Source of the DNA: Pelargonium nanum
Lineage: Eukaryota; Streptophyta; Magnoliopsida; Geraniales; Geraniaceae
Direction: 5' to 3'
NCBI GenBank assembly: GCA_036897485.1
Contig: JAYMTF010000427.1
Coordinates: 1 to 36,758 of the forward strand
Length of the DNA: 36,758 nucleotides
Position numbers and translations under genes: made by a program. This document shows positions 11,271 through 23,288 of this stretch, one piece after another. How positions within the stretch are numbered: position 1 is the stretch's first letter; each line of letters begins with the position of its first letter. The notes under the pieces are model-generated. The model had not been told where the DNA came from. It searched no databases and was given only the letters and a program-made list of their open reading frames with translations.

Positions 11271-14200
11271 TTAGAATATCTGGAAAAACAAACTGGTGGA
11301 TCCATCTCCAAAAGATCTGAGATCTGCAGGTTTTACCAAAGCTCTGCACAACGGGCACGTCCTTTCCCTCTCAAACCTGGAAAATACAACCGTCAGTGTC
11401 GTTCACAGTAGAAATCGATGCACCCAGTAACAATATACAGAGCAATTCGTGGAAAACAAATGGAAAATTAAACTATGAACTAGTGGTTAATAAAATCAGG
11501 GATCTGTGGAGTGGTTGAAGCATTTTCAAGCCCCTTTCCAAAGCCTTCAGAATTAACTGGCTCAATGGCTCTCAATGGCAACAATAGTAAGGGAAAAAAA
11601 AGATTTAAAGAGCCGGCAATAAACTAACCATTCTGATACACAATCTTCACAAAAAATGTGTTTACAGCGGAGTAAAATAGGAGCATGCATCTTCTCCTGG
11701 CAGATAGCACATAAATCTCCTGCCGCGTTCACCTGCTTCAGATAAACACGGTGCATAACAATTAGATAATTGTATACTGCTCATGATGCAATTTATTGGT
11801 ATAGTTACCTCTATACTACTAGCTTCTCAAGAAAAATAAAAGAAAATAATCACTTTCATTTCAATACAATTTTTTATTTCCGAAAGCTGAGACCTTGAGG
11901 AAAATAACTGATATAGATGAATAGTAAACAAACCAACTAAAGAGATCATCTGAACTTTGCAGCAAAAAGATGAAAGAATGCAAAATTACAGAATCATACT
12001 TTGAGAACAACAAATGGGAGACTAACTACTAAAGCATTCAAGTAGAGGGTTGGTAAAAGCATTTAATTTCTAACAGAGTTCACTTTTGCCCCTGCCAGAT
12101 CTAGTGATCATTTTTCAGCTTATTGGATCACAAATACTTATTTTGTGTTTTTAGTACATATGGCACCTGTATCAATAAAATCAGGCAATGGGAACCAAAA
12201 CAATGTAGTTTTGGTTTTAAAATCACTCAAAATATACACATATTTGTGTTTAACCTATATTAAAGCTGCGTCGTTTTGGCTATCATTGCAAGTTGCAACA
12301 ATTTGGAATTTTGGATTCAATGTCATTGCGAACCCCATTTCCCTATGTATAAAATGATTATTGTTTCAAGTATCCCACATTGAAAGTGTGAAGTTTGAGA
12401 TTATTTAGCCGGAAGTGTTTAGGATGGATGTAATTAACTTGTAAAATTGTACTCCAAATAAGCTTCTCGGTGAAGGGCCCAAATAGTATAACAAGCTGTC
12501 TCAAATACTTCAACACTTCCCTTCACATATACGACTGCTCTGCTCATGACCACAAATTAAACAGGGAGTCAACACAAACCACACAAACTCAAGACAAAAC
12601 CAACCCCAATACTATGTTGAACTTCACTCTAACCTAAGAGCTTAAGCTTTCAAGAGGTAAGCCCAGCTAGAATATGAAGCAGTTTTAAATTTCTTTGATC
12701 TTTAAACGCGGGGTACATCATCAATTACAGAGTGCTAGAATCCTAACATATGATTTACACCCTTAATGTCATTTATATCATATTTCTACAGAACCTTTTT
12801 CTTCTTTCTCATTTGCATGATGGATGTCCAGGAATATAAAATTGAGGAACTCAAACTCCTAAAAGGATGAAGTAGTCCGTATCAGGTAAAGATCCAAACC
12901 ACCCTCTTTTCATACCACATATGAAGAATCTTCTGTCTAGCATGGACTTATAAATCAGATATTCTGCAAATCATAGAAGAGGTTGGGTTTTGGAATTTTT
13001 GTGATAGACCTGGCTTAATAATGGCTTCTGGGTCAAAAATAGTTGAAGCTTCCTATTTGAGGTTCAACAAAAAGCTAGCGTGACAGAATATAATTTGTTG
13101 AATACTGCTTCTCAAAAGGCTCTACTTATACAGAACTTCCCCAATTGCTGCAGTTGGACCAAAAAGACCTAAAATAAGCTTCAGTTTGCCTCATAAGTCG
13201 TTCTCTCATTTCACAGGATGAGTCCGAGAAGGGAAGAGATTTAGCATATGAAGCTCAATATGAAAATGAAATGAAGCTTAAGTTCTTCAGTCATAAATAA
13301 GTTGCACAACCCTCAAGCCAAGCTCAAGCCTTGACAATAGCCCAAGCTCTTCACAGATTGGCTCAACCAGAGTGAAAAATATAACTTAAGATAATATAGA
13401 CACATTCTTGCCTCGAAAAAGACATGAGCTCCAATGAGACCCTCATCAAGCCAAGCTCAAGCCTTGACAATAGCCCAAGCTCTTCACAGATTGACTCAGC
13501 TCATTTACCAGAGTGAAATTTTTAACATAATATAGACACATTCTTGCCTCGAAAAAGACATAAGCTCCAATGAGACATACTGATAACCACATAGAATCCT
13601 GAGTCATATCATGTGGCTCTACAATTAATCAATGAAAGCACACACTCAAAGTAGGCACACCATAAACCAGTGTTATTTTCTGCAAGACGAGTTATGTGGC
13701 GAATATTACCACATCGAGCAAGACAATAAATAGATATCAAACACAACAGCTCATCTAATCTGTTCTGTCTTCAACATATTTCATAAAGCATAATGAATTT
13801 TGGTATTCTTGCTTCCTTTATATTATTTTATGTTTTTCTTTTAGGGCTGAAAATACATGACTATATGAAAAAAAAGAGTGTCATCCTCCATATAGGTACA
13901 ACATTCAGATTAGTAAAAGACAAGGGAAAAGGATATTCACAATACCTGCTCAGATGTTGCATAAGCCCCATAATGAACCTCTTTACGCGACAGTGCCCTC
14001 AATGCAGCAAAAAAGGATTGCACCTGAGCATCAACAAAACAAGGAAACTAAGAAGGCGGGAAAAGGGAGTAATGAAAACCAATGAGCAAAAGCAAAACCA
14101 GTATTGCTCAGAATTTAAAATCAACGATGTAAGCAAGTTGGCTGAACCACAGAAAATTTGACGATTACCTTCTCGACCACAGATGTAAGCTTGAAAGTTA

Positions 14201-16860
14201 AGTACAGGCCTGTCATCAGCGATGAGAAGAGACTCCCATATTCTTTGTTTAAGAAGAACCGGTACCAGACTGGTGTAGGTAACAACGCACGATACAGCAG
14301 CATCAGATACTCAACCAGAGTAAGCATTTGGCCCTAGAAAATAATTTGGGCAATCAGAAATTTAATACTGTGCTAAATGTATATAGATAAAAATCAAATT
14401 CAGAAACCTCATTTAACTCAGCAAGAATAATCAGCACAATTCAAAATTGTTTTAAAGTAGCAATATTGAGCAAGTGCCTTAAGCATCACCCCTCATGTTT
14501 TCTTTTCGCTTAATTTTTTAATCTTTAGCAAGACAAATAAAAATATACTTTATTTGATATCTCACCTGTTTACGATAATTCCGACCTCTACTATTCTTGT
14601 AATACATTAACAACACACATTTGAGTACCATGGCTACCTGCCGCACCAAAGTATCTGGAAGAAAATAAACAGTAATATTAATAACTTTTCGCACAAAAAT
14701 GGAGTAAACAAATAAAATCATATATCTTAACATGTACTGAGGATAAAAATCAAAAATATGTTTGCTGTGACTATGCGCTGATATGTGTGAAGAGCTGCTC
14801 ACTCAAATACAAGTGATAAACACACACTATGCCAACCTAAAGTGGAGAGAGAGAGAGAGAGAGAGAGAAGTGGAAGTTCAAACTTTTTACAAGTGTCTTT
14901 AAGTTATACCCCAATGGTACAACTAAATTCAAGTGGTTTAAGATAACCTACTAACATCATATAAATCATTTTGCTATATAACATAAACTATAGAATATCA
15001 TCATTTAATAAAGCCACAACTATTAGGACAAGTAACATACCATTCACCATGATGATAAAAATAGCATGCCAGAAAGGCGGTATCGATTTTGGAGGAAGCA
15101 TGACCAACGGGTACATAAGATCATCATTCTGAAACCACCAGTATACACCGACCACATGAAGCATGAATGCAATAGAGATTCCAATTAGAATTGAAATTTT
15201 TCTCTCCCCCTGCAGCCACCAAATATGTCCATGCTTAATAATCACAACAGTCATACAAAAAAAGTTTCAAAATTCAAAAAGGTTCAGAATTCAAAAATAC
15301 AAACCTTCAGAGCTGTCTGTTTTCGTAGAATATCATTTGACTTGAACATGACAGCGGCAATCCAAATTGTAACAAAGAAACCTGTAGCAATCTCACATGA
15401 AGATAAAGGTCACTAACCAAAACACAGAGCAGTTATAACATGCCCAAGATCAAAATATTAAAGCCAAAATAAAGGTCATATAGTTACAGATTCAACTTCA
15501 AAGAATCACATTCCATTCCATGCATGTATCTATTGAAAAGATACAAAATTGAAAGAAACATTCACAATGCACTCGATCACCCTACATCATCCAAACTATA
15601 TGATACCAGCTTAGAGGTATTGAGAAGAACAAAATATAAAGGTGTAGGGCAAAATGCATCCAGCATCCCAAGAAATGACAAAGAGGCATATATGGCTAAA
15701 ATAAAGGTCAAGATAAAACAGATCTAAAGTTTTTATTGGATGACAAATACCCTTGCTAATTCCAAAAGGAATATGTGTAGAAACGTGTCTGTACGTGTGA
15801 TACAAATCCAGTCTAATTATAGAAGGAAAAAAGGTCCTTTTGACACCATTTATCCAAAAATGTTAATGTATGCTTTTTACAAGACATGGGCTTATCATTT
15901 TAGAACTAGATATGACACACACAACAAAATAATGGTTCCCTAGTGATATTAATACTACTTATTTAACCTTGCATATATATTCCAAAATACTCGCATTTAT
16001 AGTACACACGCACACTACTATGGGCTTACAAGTGGAAAATTTTACAAAATATCCAACTACTCATATATAACTAATATACATGATAACTGCAGGCTCAAAT
16101 ATATAGAGGTAAGTGCTCATTTGAAAATAACAATATGAAAGGAAGGATCACAAAAGAAATCATGCATTAACAAATAAAATTAAAACTAAAGAAGCATGAA
16201 AAATGAGGGTAATGGCGTCAAAAGAATACCTTGCAAATGCTGCCGGATGAAGACAACCAACAGAAGCAAAGAGAATGGAAGCACTTGCTCTATCCACCTG
16301 GCAGCTTGCTGAATATCATATCTCTGATAAGAAGAATCTCTGCCGGCAGCTCCACCACCATCCCCAGTTTCTGCAGAAGAAGTAGGGTTTAAAGGCTGTG
16401 AAGCGCCTTCACCAGGGCCGCGATCACTCCTCAAATCCCCCTGACCATCGCCGGATGCAGCTGCAGAGGCGGCAACAGGCTGCACGGATGCGTCATTGTC
16501 TCCGACCTGACCGACTAAGCCAGATGAGTCCCTGTCTAGGTCTTGTGGTTCTCCGGAGCCGATGATCCTGATGGAGACCTCACCGTTGTTGGAGTTGGAA
16601 TCGTCGGAGCGGAAGGCAGCGTTGATCAGAGAATCGGATTCGTGATGATGAGGCGACCTGGGCCGAAGAAGACCAGAATACTCCAACAAGGTGGAGAGCG
16701 GAGCCTGAATAATGTTGGAAGCTGATAGCAACCCGTATCTCCTAGAAGAAGAATTGCTACTGGTCCCGACGGAGGAGGATCCTCTGTAGGCGTCGGAATT
16801 GCTGCTTCCAGACGCTTCCATTGGCGCTAATGCCCTAACCCTAGCCCGAGCCCTAGCCAT
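11271..16860 (-). CDS. RNFT1/2-like transmembrane RING-finger E3 ubiquitin ligase
   Basis: Predicted ER-type membrane RING E3 ligase; animal RNFT1 acts in ER-associated degradation. Exons on the minus strand: 16860-16230, 15381-15305, 15209-15041, 14654-14566, 14333-14169, 14023-13946, 11732-11629, 11376-11271; every junction keeps frame; 472 aa. The first ~190 residues are Ser/Gly/Ala-rich and probably disordered. Several hydrophobic segments follow, e.g. near residues 193-206, 211-222, 241-258, 276-288, 298-314 and 323-340. A short amphipathic stretch with RKEVHYG leads to a C3HC4 RING: Cys411, Cys414, Cys426, His428, Cys431, Cys434, Cys445, Cys448, all present. The C-terminus reads LFFQIF. 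The Met at 16821 (MEASGSS) is an alternative start, because the first 13 residues come from telomere-like repeats. It resembles what I recall of Arabidopsis At5g01960. The 2.2-kb sixth intron carries repeats. Confidence 0.94.
12360..12670. repeat. possible degraded LTR in intron 6 of the RNFT-like gene
   Basis: Contains TATCCCACATTGAAAG and, near 12640, AAGAGCTTAAGCTTT, motifs often met in plant LTRs. A related motif (TATCACACGTTGAAAG) occurs at about 19347. Boundaries and target duplication were not found, so this is tentative. Confidence 0.25.
13309..13576. repeat. ~133-bp tandem duplication in intron 6 of the RNFT-like gene
   Basis: Two adjacent near-identical copies (about 13309-13438 and 13439-13576), each beginning ACCCTC followed by CAAGCCAAGCTCAAGCC and ending GCTCCAATGAG. 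Small indels separate them. It is intronic and no effect on splicing is evident. Confidence 0.9.
14845..14868. repeat. (GA)n microsatellite
   Basis: About 12 GA units inside intron 3 of the RNFT-like gene (between its coding exons 3 and 4). Confidence 0.95.
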
Positions 16861-16917
16861 TACCCACAGTTTCAATTTCAATTTCACAAAATACCAAAAA
16901 ATAAATACCAGATATAT

Positions 16918-16999
16918 CTGTAAAAATAAAAATAAAATTTGATGCGTCGAGAGCAAGAAAAAAGGGTGAAAACAAGAAGATCGAGAGAGCAAAACGTAC
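16918..16999 (-). other. probable 5' UTR intron of the RNFT-like gene
   Basis: On the minus strand, donor AAG|GTACGT starts at 16999 and a U-rich tract ends in TTTTTACAG at 16918. This gives an 82-nt intron just upstream of the start codon. Inferred from splice signals only. Confidence 0.5.
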
Positions 17000-17058
17000 C
17001 TTCGAAAGCGAAACTCCGTCGAGAAAGTGGAAAATCAAGAGCAAAGAAACATAATGGG

Positions 17059-17067
17059 AAACCCTAA
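17059..17067 (+). promoter_or_regulatory. telo-box (AAACCCTAA) near the RNFT-like 5' end
   Basis: The sequence AAACCCTAACCCTAAG lies about 200 bases upstream of the start codon. Telo-boxes near transcription starts are known in plant promoters, often for growth-linked genes. Function here is inferred from position. Confidence 0.5.
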
Positions 17068-18634
17068 CCCTAAGAAAAGTCAAGTGAACAAAACAAACAA
17101 AAAAAACACGAAAACGGCCCAGACTGATGATGCTAAATCAAAGCCAAAGAGCCGTTGCCTAACGAAATTCGATTGAGCTCCAATGAAAAATGTGCCGTTC
17201 GTCGAAGACGATGAAGATGATGAACAAGAAGAAGAAACCTAGAGGACACGTTTTTCTTCTCCGCAATTAATTAAATAATATTAAAATAAAAAGAAATAGT
17301 CACAAGAAAGAAAGAGAAGAAGAACAAGAACAACTCTGTGTCTGAGGTCTGGTTTGGTCTGCTATGGAGAAAGAAAAAGAGGAGAGAGCTAACGGACAAA
17401 AAAGCTCTCTGCTCTGCTCACTTCTCATCGTCTCTGTGCATTCTCCACCTTATTTTCTATTTTCAAAAAATAAAAATAAAAATCAAATCAAATATTGGGT
17501 CTTCTTGAATTTTCAACGAACCACTAATCCACCTTTATTGACTTCTCAACCCATTACAAGCAGTTACTAAATTAATTAGTTTAGTCAAATAGGTAATAAC
17601 TATTTCAATAAAATATCTCAAGTGCTAAAAAATCTTATAAATACATGTCCGTATCAAATAGAAATATACTGAAATGGTCTTAAGGCTACTTGGTCGTGAG
17701 TCGTGACACTATCCAATTACCTATATATCTTCTTTTTTTTAAAGCACCTATATTTTTTAAAAGAAAAATATATTATTCCTTCTCTGAAATACATAAAATC
17801 TATGTCGGTAAAACTCTATTACAGGTATGAAATATCAGATTGACAACAGTAGAAAATTTGTTGGATTGTATGTTTTATTTCTATGTTTGGATAACAATAG
17901 ATAAAATGTTTGGATAACAATGTTGTTTGAGCTAACATTTGTGTTCATAATCATAAATATATGTCTATTTTGAAGGATGGTTGAATGTAGTAATTGATTT
18001 TGTGTAATAGATTAATCAATAAAATGAATTAGTTGACGGATTTGTACGACTAGTTAGTATGTTAGTACGGCGGTCTAATAATGAATATGTTTATTTTACT
18101 GAGGATAGATGAATAAAGAAAATCGTAATGTACTTAATTGTCATTCTAAAGACAATCAATACTATAATGCAAGTCATTTCTCGATATTTTCTGGGTCTCC
18201 TCAATTCATATCTCAACAATGGATTTCAACTAAACTTAACAATATAGACGTCGGTAATGAATTAGTTATTGCTTCACAAAAATATGATTAGTTCACGAAT
18301 TAAGAAAATTGTCAAAAAAAACAAAACAAAAACAAATTAGTTATATAAGTTTGATCATACTGCATCTAGTATAAGCAATGAACGAATGAGATAATGACAC
18401 ACATACAAAGTCAACCACGCATATTTGTTTTAACAATTAAATAATAATTTTCAATTGCAAGAATAAGGCAGTGATTTTACTACAATACACTTTACTTATT
18501 TTGTTAGAATCTCATTTACCAATCACAAATTCACAATCCAAATTTTCTTCATGTTTTGTTTTGTTCTATCTTTTCTCCTCAGTTGACAAATCACCTCTCA
18601 CCATAAAGTTAACAAACAAGCCTTTGTGAAAGTT

Positions 18635-18710
18635 AGCCCAAAAACTGCAGGGCCTTTCTGCATATAGGCCCAGGAATAACGGCCCATTTGTTTTAATGAA
18701 GTTGGGCCCA
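18635..18710. promoter_or_regulatory. cluster of site II (TGGGCC/T) elements without an assigned gene
   Basis: Five copies of TGGGCC/TGGGCT in either orientation within 76 bp: 18635-18640, 18667-18672, 18681-18686, and the overlapping pair 18703-18708 and 18705-18710. Such clusters are typical of plant promoters for ribosomal, mitochondrial and cell-cycle genes. The nearest recognised start codon is about 1.8 kb away. Confidence 0.5.
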
Positions 18711-18891
18711 ATAGTGGCCTAATTTCCACATACTTTTATTGCCAAAAATGTGACAACAGAATTAAAGAAAGGAAGAAGGATAGGAAGATGTGTATGTGAT
18801 AAGTGTTATGTAGTGACAACAAAGATAAAGATTACATTTATCTTTATCACTGCAAATGCATGTGCATGTTATTTGCTTATCTATATAACAC

Positions 18892-19124
18892 ATTTTTTTT
18901 CGGTTTATACCATGGGGTTCCTGAGCGGGCCCGCACACTCGCGGTTGGCACTTTTAAGCCGTTTTACCACATCCAGACTAATCTCCACTCGCCCCACTGT
19001 CAGCGCACTAAACGGTAGGGGGCTGGCCCAAGAGTTTCTTCCATTCACAAGAGCTGAGATTCGAACTCTCAACCACTTGCTTAAAGGACGTAGTGCTGAA
19101 CCAACTTCTCCAACCCACTGGGTT
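18892..19124 (-). mobile_element. tRNA-derived SINE with target duplication
   Basis: About 233 bp, flanked by the direct repeat TATATAACAC (18882-18891 and 19125-19134). Read on the minus strand it has a tRNA-like head with B box GTTCGAATC (19066-19058), a GC-rich body (much richer than its surroundings) and a poly(A) tail at the 18892 side. The open frames across it on + are artefacts of this repeat. Confidence 0.8.
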
Positions 19125-19509
19125 TATATAACACCATTTTCATAATAGTAGATTTGCATCATATCAAATACTCTAGTTGATACATAATACATTACTGTAT
19201 CAACAAAATTAGATACTATGATAAATGTTGATCCAATGGTCATATGTTATATAAAAATGGACATATGTAAGATTTATTAAATAAACAAAGTAACGTGTCC
19301 CAAAATAAAGATATTGTTGTCACTTGCATTTTTCTCTTGTTAATGTATCACACGTTGAAAGAATGTGAAGTCTATCGCTAGTTGATATCGTGTTGGGCTC
19401 TCTACCTATTGTTTAGGCTTTTGGCTGGATCACGTTTAACATCTCAAAATATAAATGTTTTTTTTAAGTAGTTAGTTTTGTATGAATTATCAATATGTAT
19501 TCATACCAA

Positions 19510-19635
19510 GACATGTTGAGCCAAGCGGTTTAAGTGGTTTGAATTTCCTTTGAAGTCTCGAGTTTAAGCCTTCTTGCAGACATTATAGGGTGAGATTTTG
19601 GGTTATAGAGGAGAGCAAACCCCTTGTCATCTATT
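19510..19635 (+). mobile_element. degraded SINE-like copy
   Basis: Has an A-box-like GAGCCAAGCGG near 19518, a decayed B box (CGAGTTTAAGCC) and the body motif GGTGAGATTTTGGGTTA followed by an AT tail. The body matches the element at 5535-5668 in the opposite orientation. No target duplication was found, and a MITE lies directly after it. Confidence 0.55.
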
Positions 19636-19640
19636 TTATT

Positions 19641-19793
19641 TAGAGCTGACAATTTGGATTCAAACTGGTGGGCACCCGACTTTCATGGCGGGCAACCCAA
19701 ATCTCGATCAAACCCGAAGTACTTTCGGGTCAGGTTAGACTTCAGAAAATGATCACGATCCAAACTCGACCAAAATCCGATTTACCAGCTCTA
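19641..19793. mobile_element. hAT-like MITE (TAGAGCTGGCAATT family)
   Basis: 153 bp, starting TAGAGCTGACAATTT and ending in an inverted counterpart TTTACCAGCTCTA. The interior has CACCCGAC and CAAACCCGAAG motifs. No clear target duplication. Confidence 0.6.
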
Positions 19794-21605
19794 TTGTTGT
19801 AGGAGGAGGAGCGTAGCGCAATTTGGGATACATAATGAGTGGGTGCATGGAAGTTTACTCGGAGGATGAGGAAGCAATTGGCATCTGATAAACTTTGCGT
19901 CTTGTGTTCATTATTGGTTATTTGATTTGGCAAAGAACAAAAGGACGAAAAAGCCTGCGAAGAAACTGATTAATTGGCACTCGCAGGAAGGGGTATAGTT
20001 GGAAACAAGAAATGGGACCAAGACCAACTCCAAGCCCCACAATTCTTCACTTGCACTCACAACAACACTTTAGAGATTATAGCAATGAAACCATTATGTG
20101 GTTGCTGGTTGCTCGCTCTTTCACGGATCACAACAACTCAGATTTTGAATCAGATTTACTTTCTTATTAAACACCCAATAGGAATGGATACTGTATAAAA
20201 GCAAATTACATAAGAGACAACAACAAAAAATCTTAACGAATGATTAATCTATGCTAGAATGTTATGAGTTAATTATATTGACATATTATTTTCAAATTAA
20301 TCATGTTATATTGTCGTACGTGTTTTATACTACACGATTATCATACATTGTGCCATTATGGCACAAACAGATTATTATACATTGAATCTACAAGATATCT
20401 AGATTCAATAAATGTGTCATATATATTTCACAAGCCATTTAATTAAAATGATACTAACACATCTCATCAACCGATCATATTACAACGCATTCGTTATATC
20501 ATATTGGTGCAAAGTTCAATTGACTCTCTTTCACATTTTTCATAATTATATGTCTGACTCACTCTATATAGACTACTCTCAAGCCATAAGCCTTACGTGA
20601 ATTAAAGAGCAATATATTGATCTTCACCTGACTTATGTTCTATTTATAAAAAACGAGCACTATCACAAATTAAATACTTAGGACATGTTATGATGAGAAT
20701 GAATGAGTTATAACAAAAATCTTTACATTATTTTCACATTATTAACTAATTCATTTATGAAAAACAGTTAATGTCAATAATATGCTTGATTAATCTCAAA
20801 TTAAAAACGAGAAAATGACATTCATTTTGAGACAAAAACCTAATTTAACGTTTTAATTATCAAATGAATGAGGTAGATGAAGCTATAATGTATTGACGGG
20901 GTCACGTGCGCAAACGGTGTACTTTAGCATAGGTGGGGCTGAGCACAGATATATGAGCTGGCAAAGCTAATTCAATTTGGAACCCAAAAAAGGAAATAAA
21001 ATTATGTATTGTATTTCCTTTCACTTTTGGGTTTCTTCAATACAATCTTAAGTTTAGGTCACCACATTAATCATTTGGGGATTTTAAAGACATTCCTCTC
21101 TGCCTTCTTCTACAAACCTACCAACATTTTTTAAAGCTCTTTGTTTCAATTTTTTATATTTACTGTGACATTTTAGTTCACTTGTAATATTATTTTTTTA
21201 ATAATTAAATCAAATGATCAAACATTGATTGGAACCTAAAACACATGATATCCAACCCATAATTGAAACATAATTAGTTTAGTTTTTCATACTTGCATTA
21301 TTTGAGCCAGTTGGATAACCATCGACATGCAACTAGATAAAAATCGAACACATGATTCAACTAACAATGTTGTTCAACTTAATTCGAGATGGCGAGATCT
21401 CGAGTTCCATTGAATATATTTTCGACATATTACTTTTGTAAAATATAAATATTATATTGTTTTTCCCGTCTTAATATAAGTGTTTTGTTTTAAATTTTAA
21501 GAAAAAAATTAGGAATAGTTAGTTAGTGTTGTCTATTTCTCATTCTAATTCTATGCACACGTGTTGTGACAAAATCAAGAGATACTAATTAACCTATTAT
21601 AAATG

Positions 21606-21737
21606 ATCATCGCCTCATTGGCCAAGTGGTTTAAGGCTTTGATTCCATACGTGAGGTCTCGTGTTCGAGTCACCTCAAGGGTGGATGATATATATTTGTA
21701 GTGTGCGTGAGTTACTTAATAAATTTTTTTTTAGAAA
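21606..21737 (+). mobile_element. tRNA-derived SINE with perfect 15-bp target duplication
   Basis: A 132-bp element between identical copies of AACCTATTATAAATG (21591-21605 and 21738-21752). It has a canonical pol III A box TGGCCAAGTGG (21619-21629) and B box GTTCGAGTC (21663-21671) at normal tRNA spacing, a short unique body, and an AT-rich tail ending in a run of T followed by AGAA. The perfect duplication suggests a fairly recent insertion. Confidence 0.92.
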
Positions 21738-22800
21738 AACCTATTATAAATGTACACTATTGATAATTCGTGCATAATCAACTTTCTTAAAATGAAACAA
21801 AACATTTATTTTTAAACAATTTTTCTTTTGATATAAATGGATCACAATTGTTAATACAAACAACACATACATGAAAGAAACCATGTGGAAGACTTTGGGA
21901 GTGGATCACAATAATGAAAACACTCCATTGATTTACTATGAACATTTTTGTATAAATTCTCTAATTATATATACTTGTAAATTAATTATGTTTTTATACA
22001 ACAAAATATTTATTTTGTCGCAACTAGCTAGCCATTATGAATTCGTCACTCCTTAGTCACAAATGTAAATAAAATATTACTTTATGTTGCATTACTCGCG
22101 ACATCATATCAATATTTGTCAGTAAGTTAAAATTGAAGTTTCTCTCTGTATGTTTTATTACATTTTCGTCGTACAAATCTGAAAGTATTTTAACTTATTT
22201 ATTTAAGAAATATTATTCTGTCGTATCTAATTTGGCGATCAATTATTTTTAAAACCGATAGAGTATTTATTATTATTATTTCATAAAACAAGAGTATGAG
22301 AAGTCAAGTAAGATACTAATATTTGCATTAGTTTCTACATTTGGCATAGATTTGTTTATGTTTTGTGTCTTCCAAAACCAACCTGTAGCATCTCTTTCCA
22401 TAATTCCGACCCGACCCGACCCGTTCACTTCACTTTTATCCATTTCATTATTAAAAGCCAGAAACTGAATCTGCCTACCGTTGGTCAATACTTAAAAACA
22501 CCAGGGGTAGAAACGTAAATAAAATCACAAACCACCTGTGACTGAATGATTTTTTTTCCTCGGTCCAGTTCAGCGTGTGAAAACAATTTCACTTTATTAG
22601 TTTATTTTATCATAAGCAGCAACACAAGATTTTCTTTTTTGTTTTCACATTTGGTCAAATAATTTCTTCAAAATATTATTTTTTAAACGGTAAATCAAAT
22701 ATTTACCCAAATTTTCGCCCCAAAAATCCCCAATATTTATATTTTCCACTAATTACTCTCACACACCAGTATTAAACCTCACCAACCAAACCCAAATTCC

Positions 22801-22828
22801 AAAAAAAAAAAAAGAAAAAAAAAAAAAA
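22801..22828. repeat. A-rich homopolymer run
   Basis: A 28-bp run of A interrupted once by G, upstream of the DUF1191 gene. It is prone to length error. Confidence 0.9.
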
Positions 22829-23288
22829 GCAAGCTCATGCTCAAAGCTTGATCGACTTGAAAAATTGACAAAAAGTTTTTGGCAAATGCCAGTCGGTCTC
22901 AGCTCAGCAGCACCATCTCCATTGTCACCACCACCACCAGCTTCTTCTTTTCTTTTTCCTTTTCTCCACAATCATTTGCGACAAAAAGAAGAAAATGTGA
23001 ATAATGCTCTACCGCCACTCCACTTCCCAATCTGATCTCTTTTTGGGCTCTCTCTCTCTATCTCTCTCCCAACCCAACAACCCATTTTTTATTTTCTTGC
23101 TTTCTTTGATCTTTTGGTGTTTGGGTTTTCTCTGGGTCTAGGGTTGTTGATGCACATTCTTCTGGGTTCGTCGAGTCCTCGTCAAAATCGTCTCTTTTCT
23201 CGCTGAAGATTCTGGCACATTTTACCCATTTTGAGCTGGGTTTAAGGAAGTGGAGTTTCTGAGATTTGGGTTTGGCTTTGTTTATCAG

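Noticed and set aside
13793..14161. 122-aa plus-strand open frame
   Set aside because: Overlaps an exon of the RNFT-like gene on the other strand and has no domain of its own.
18750..19145. 131-aa open frame
   Set aside because: It runs across the SINE at 18892-19124, whose repeat structure and target duplication explain it.
20349..20408. small palindromes (TGTGCCATTATGGCACA, and TTGAATCT/AGATTCAA)
   Set aside because: Short, AT-rich surroundings, no terminal repeats or target duplication; could be chance or an old MITE relic.
21606..21700. possible functional tRNA gene
   Set aside because: A and B boxes are present but no cloverleaf or acceptor stem forms, and the target duplication shows a SINE.
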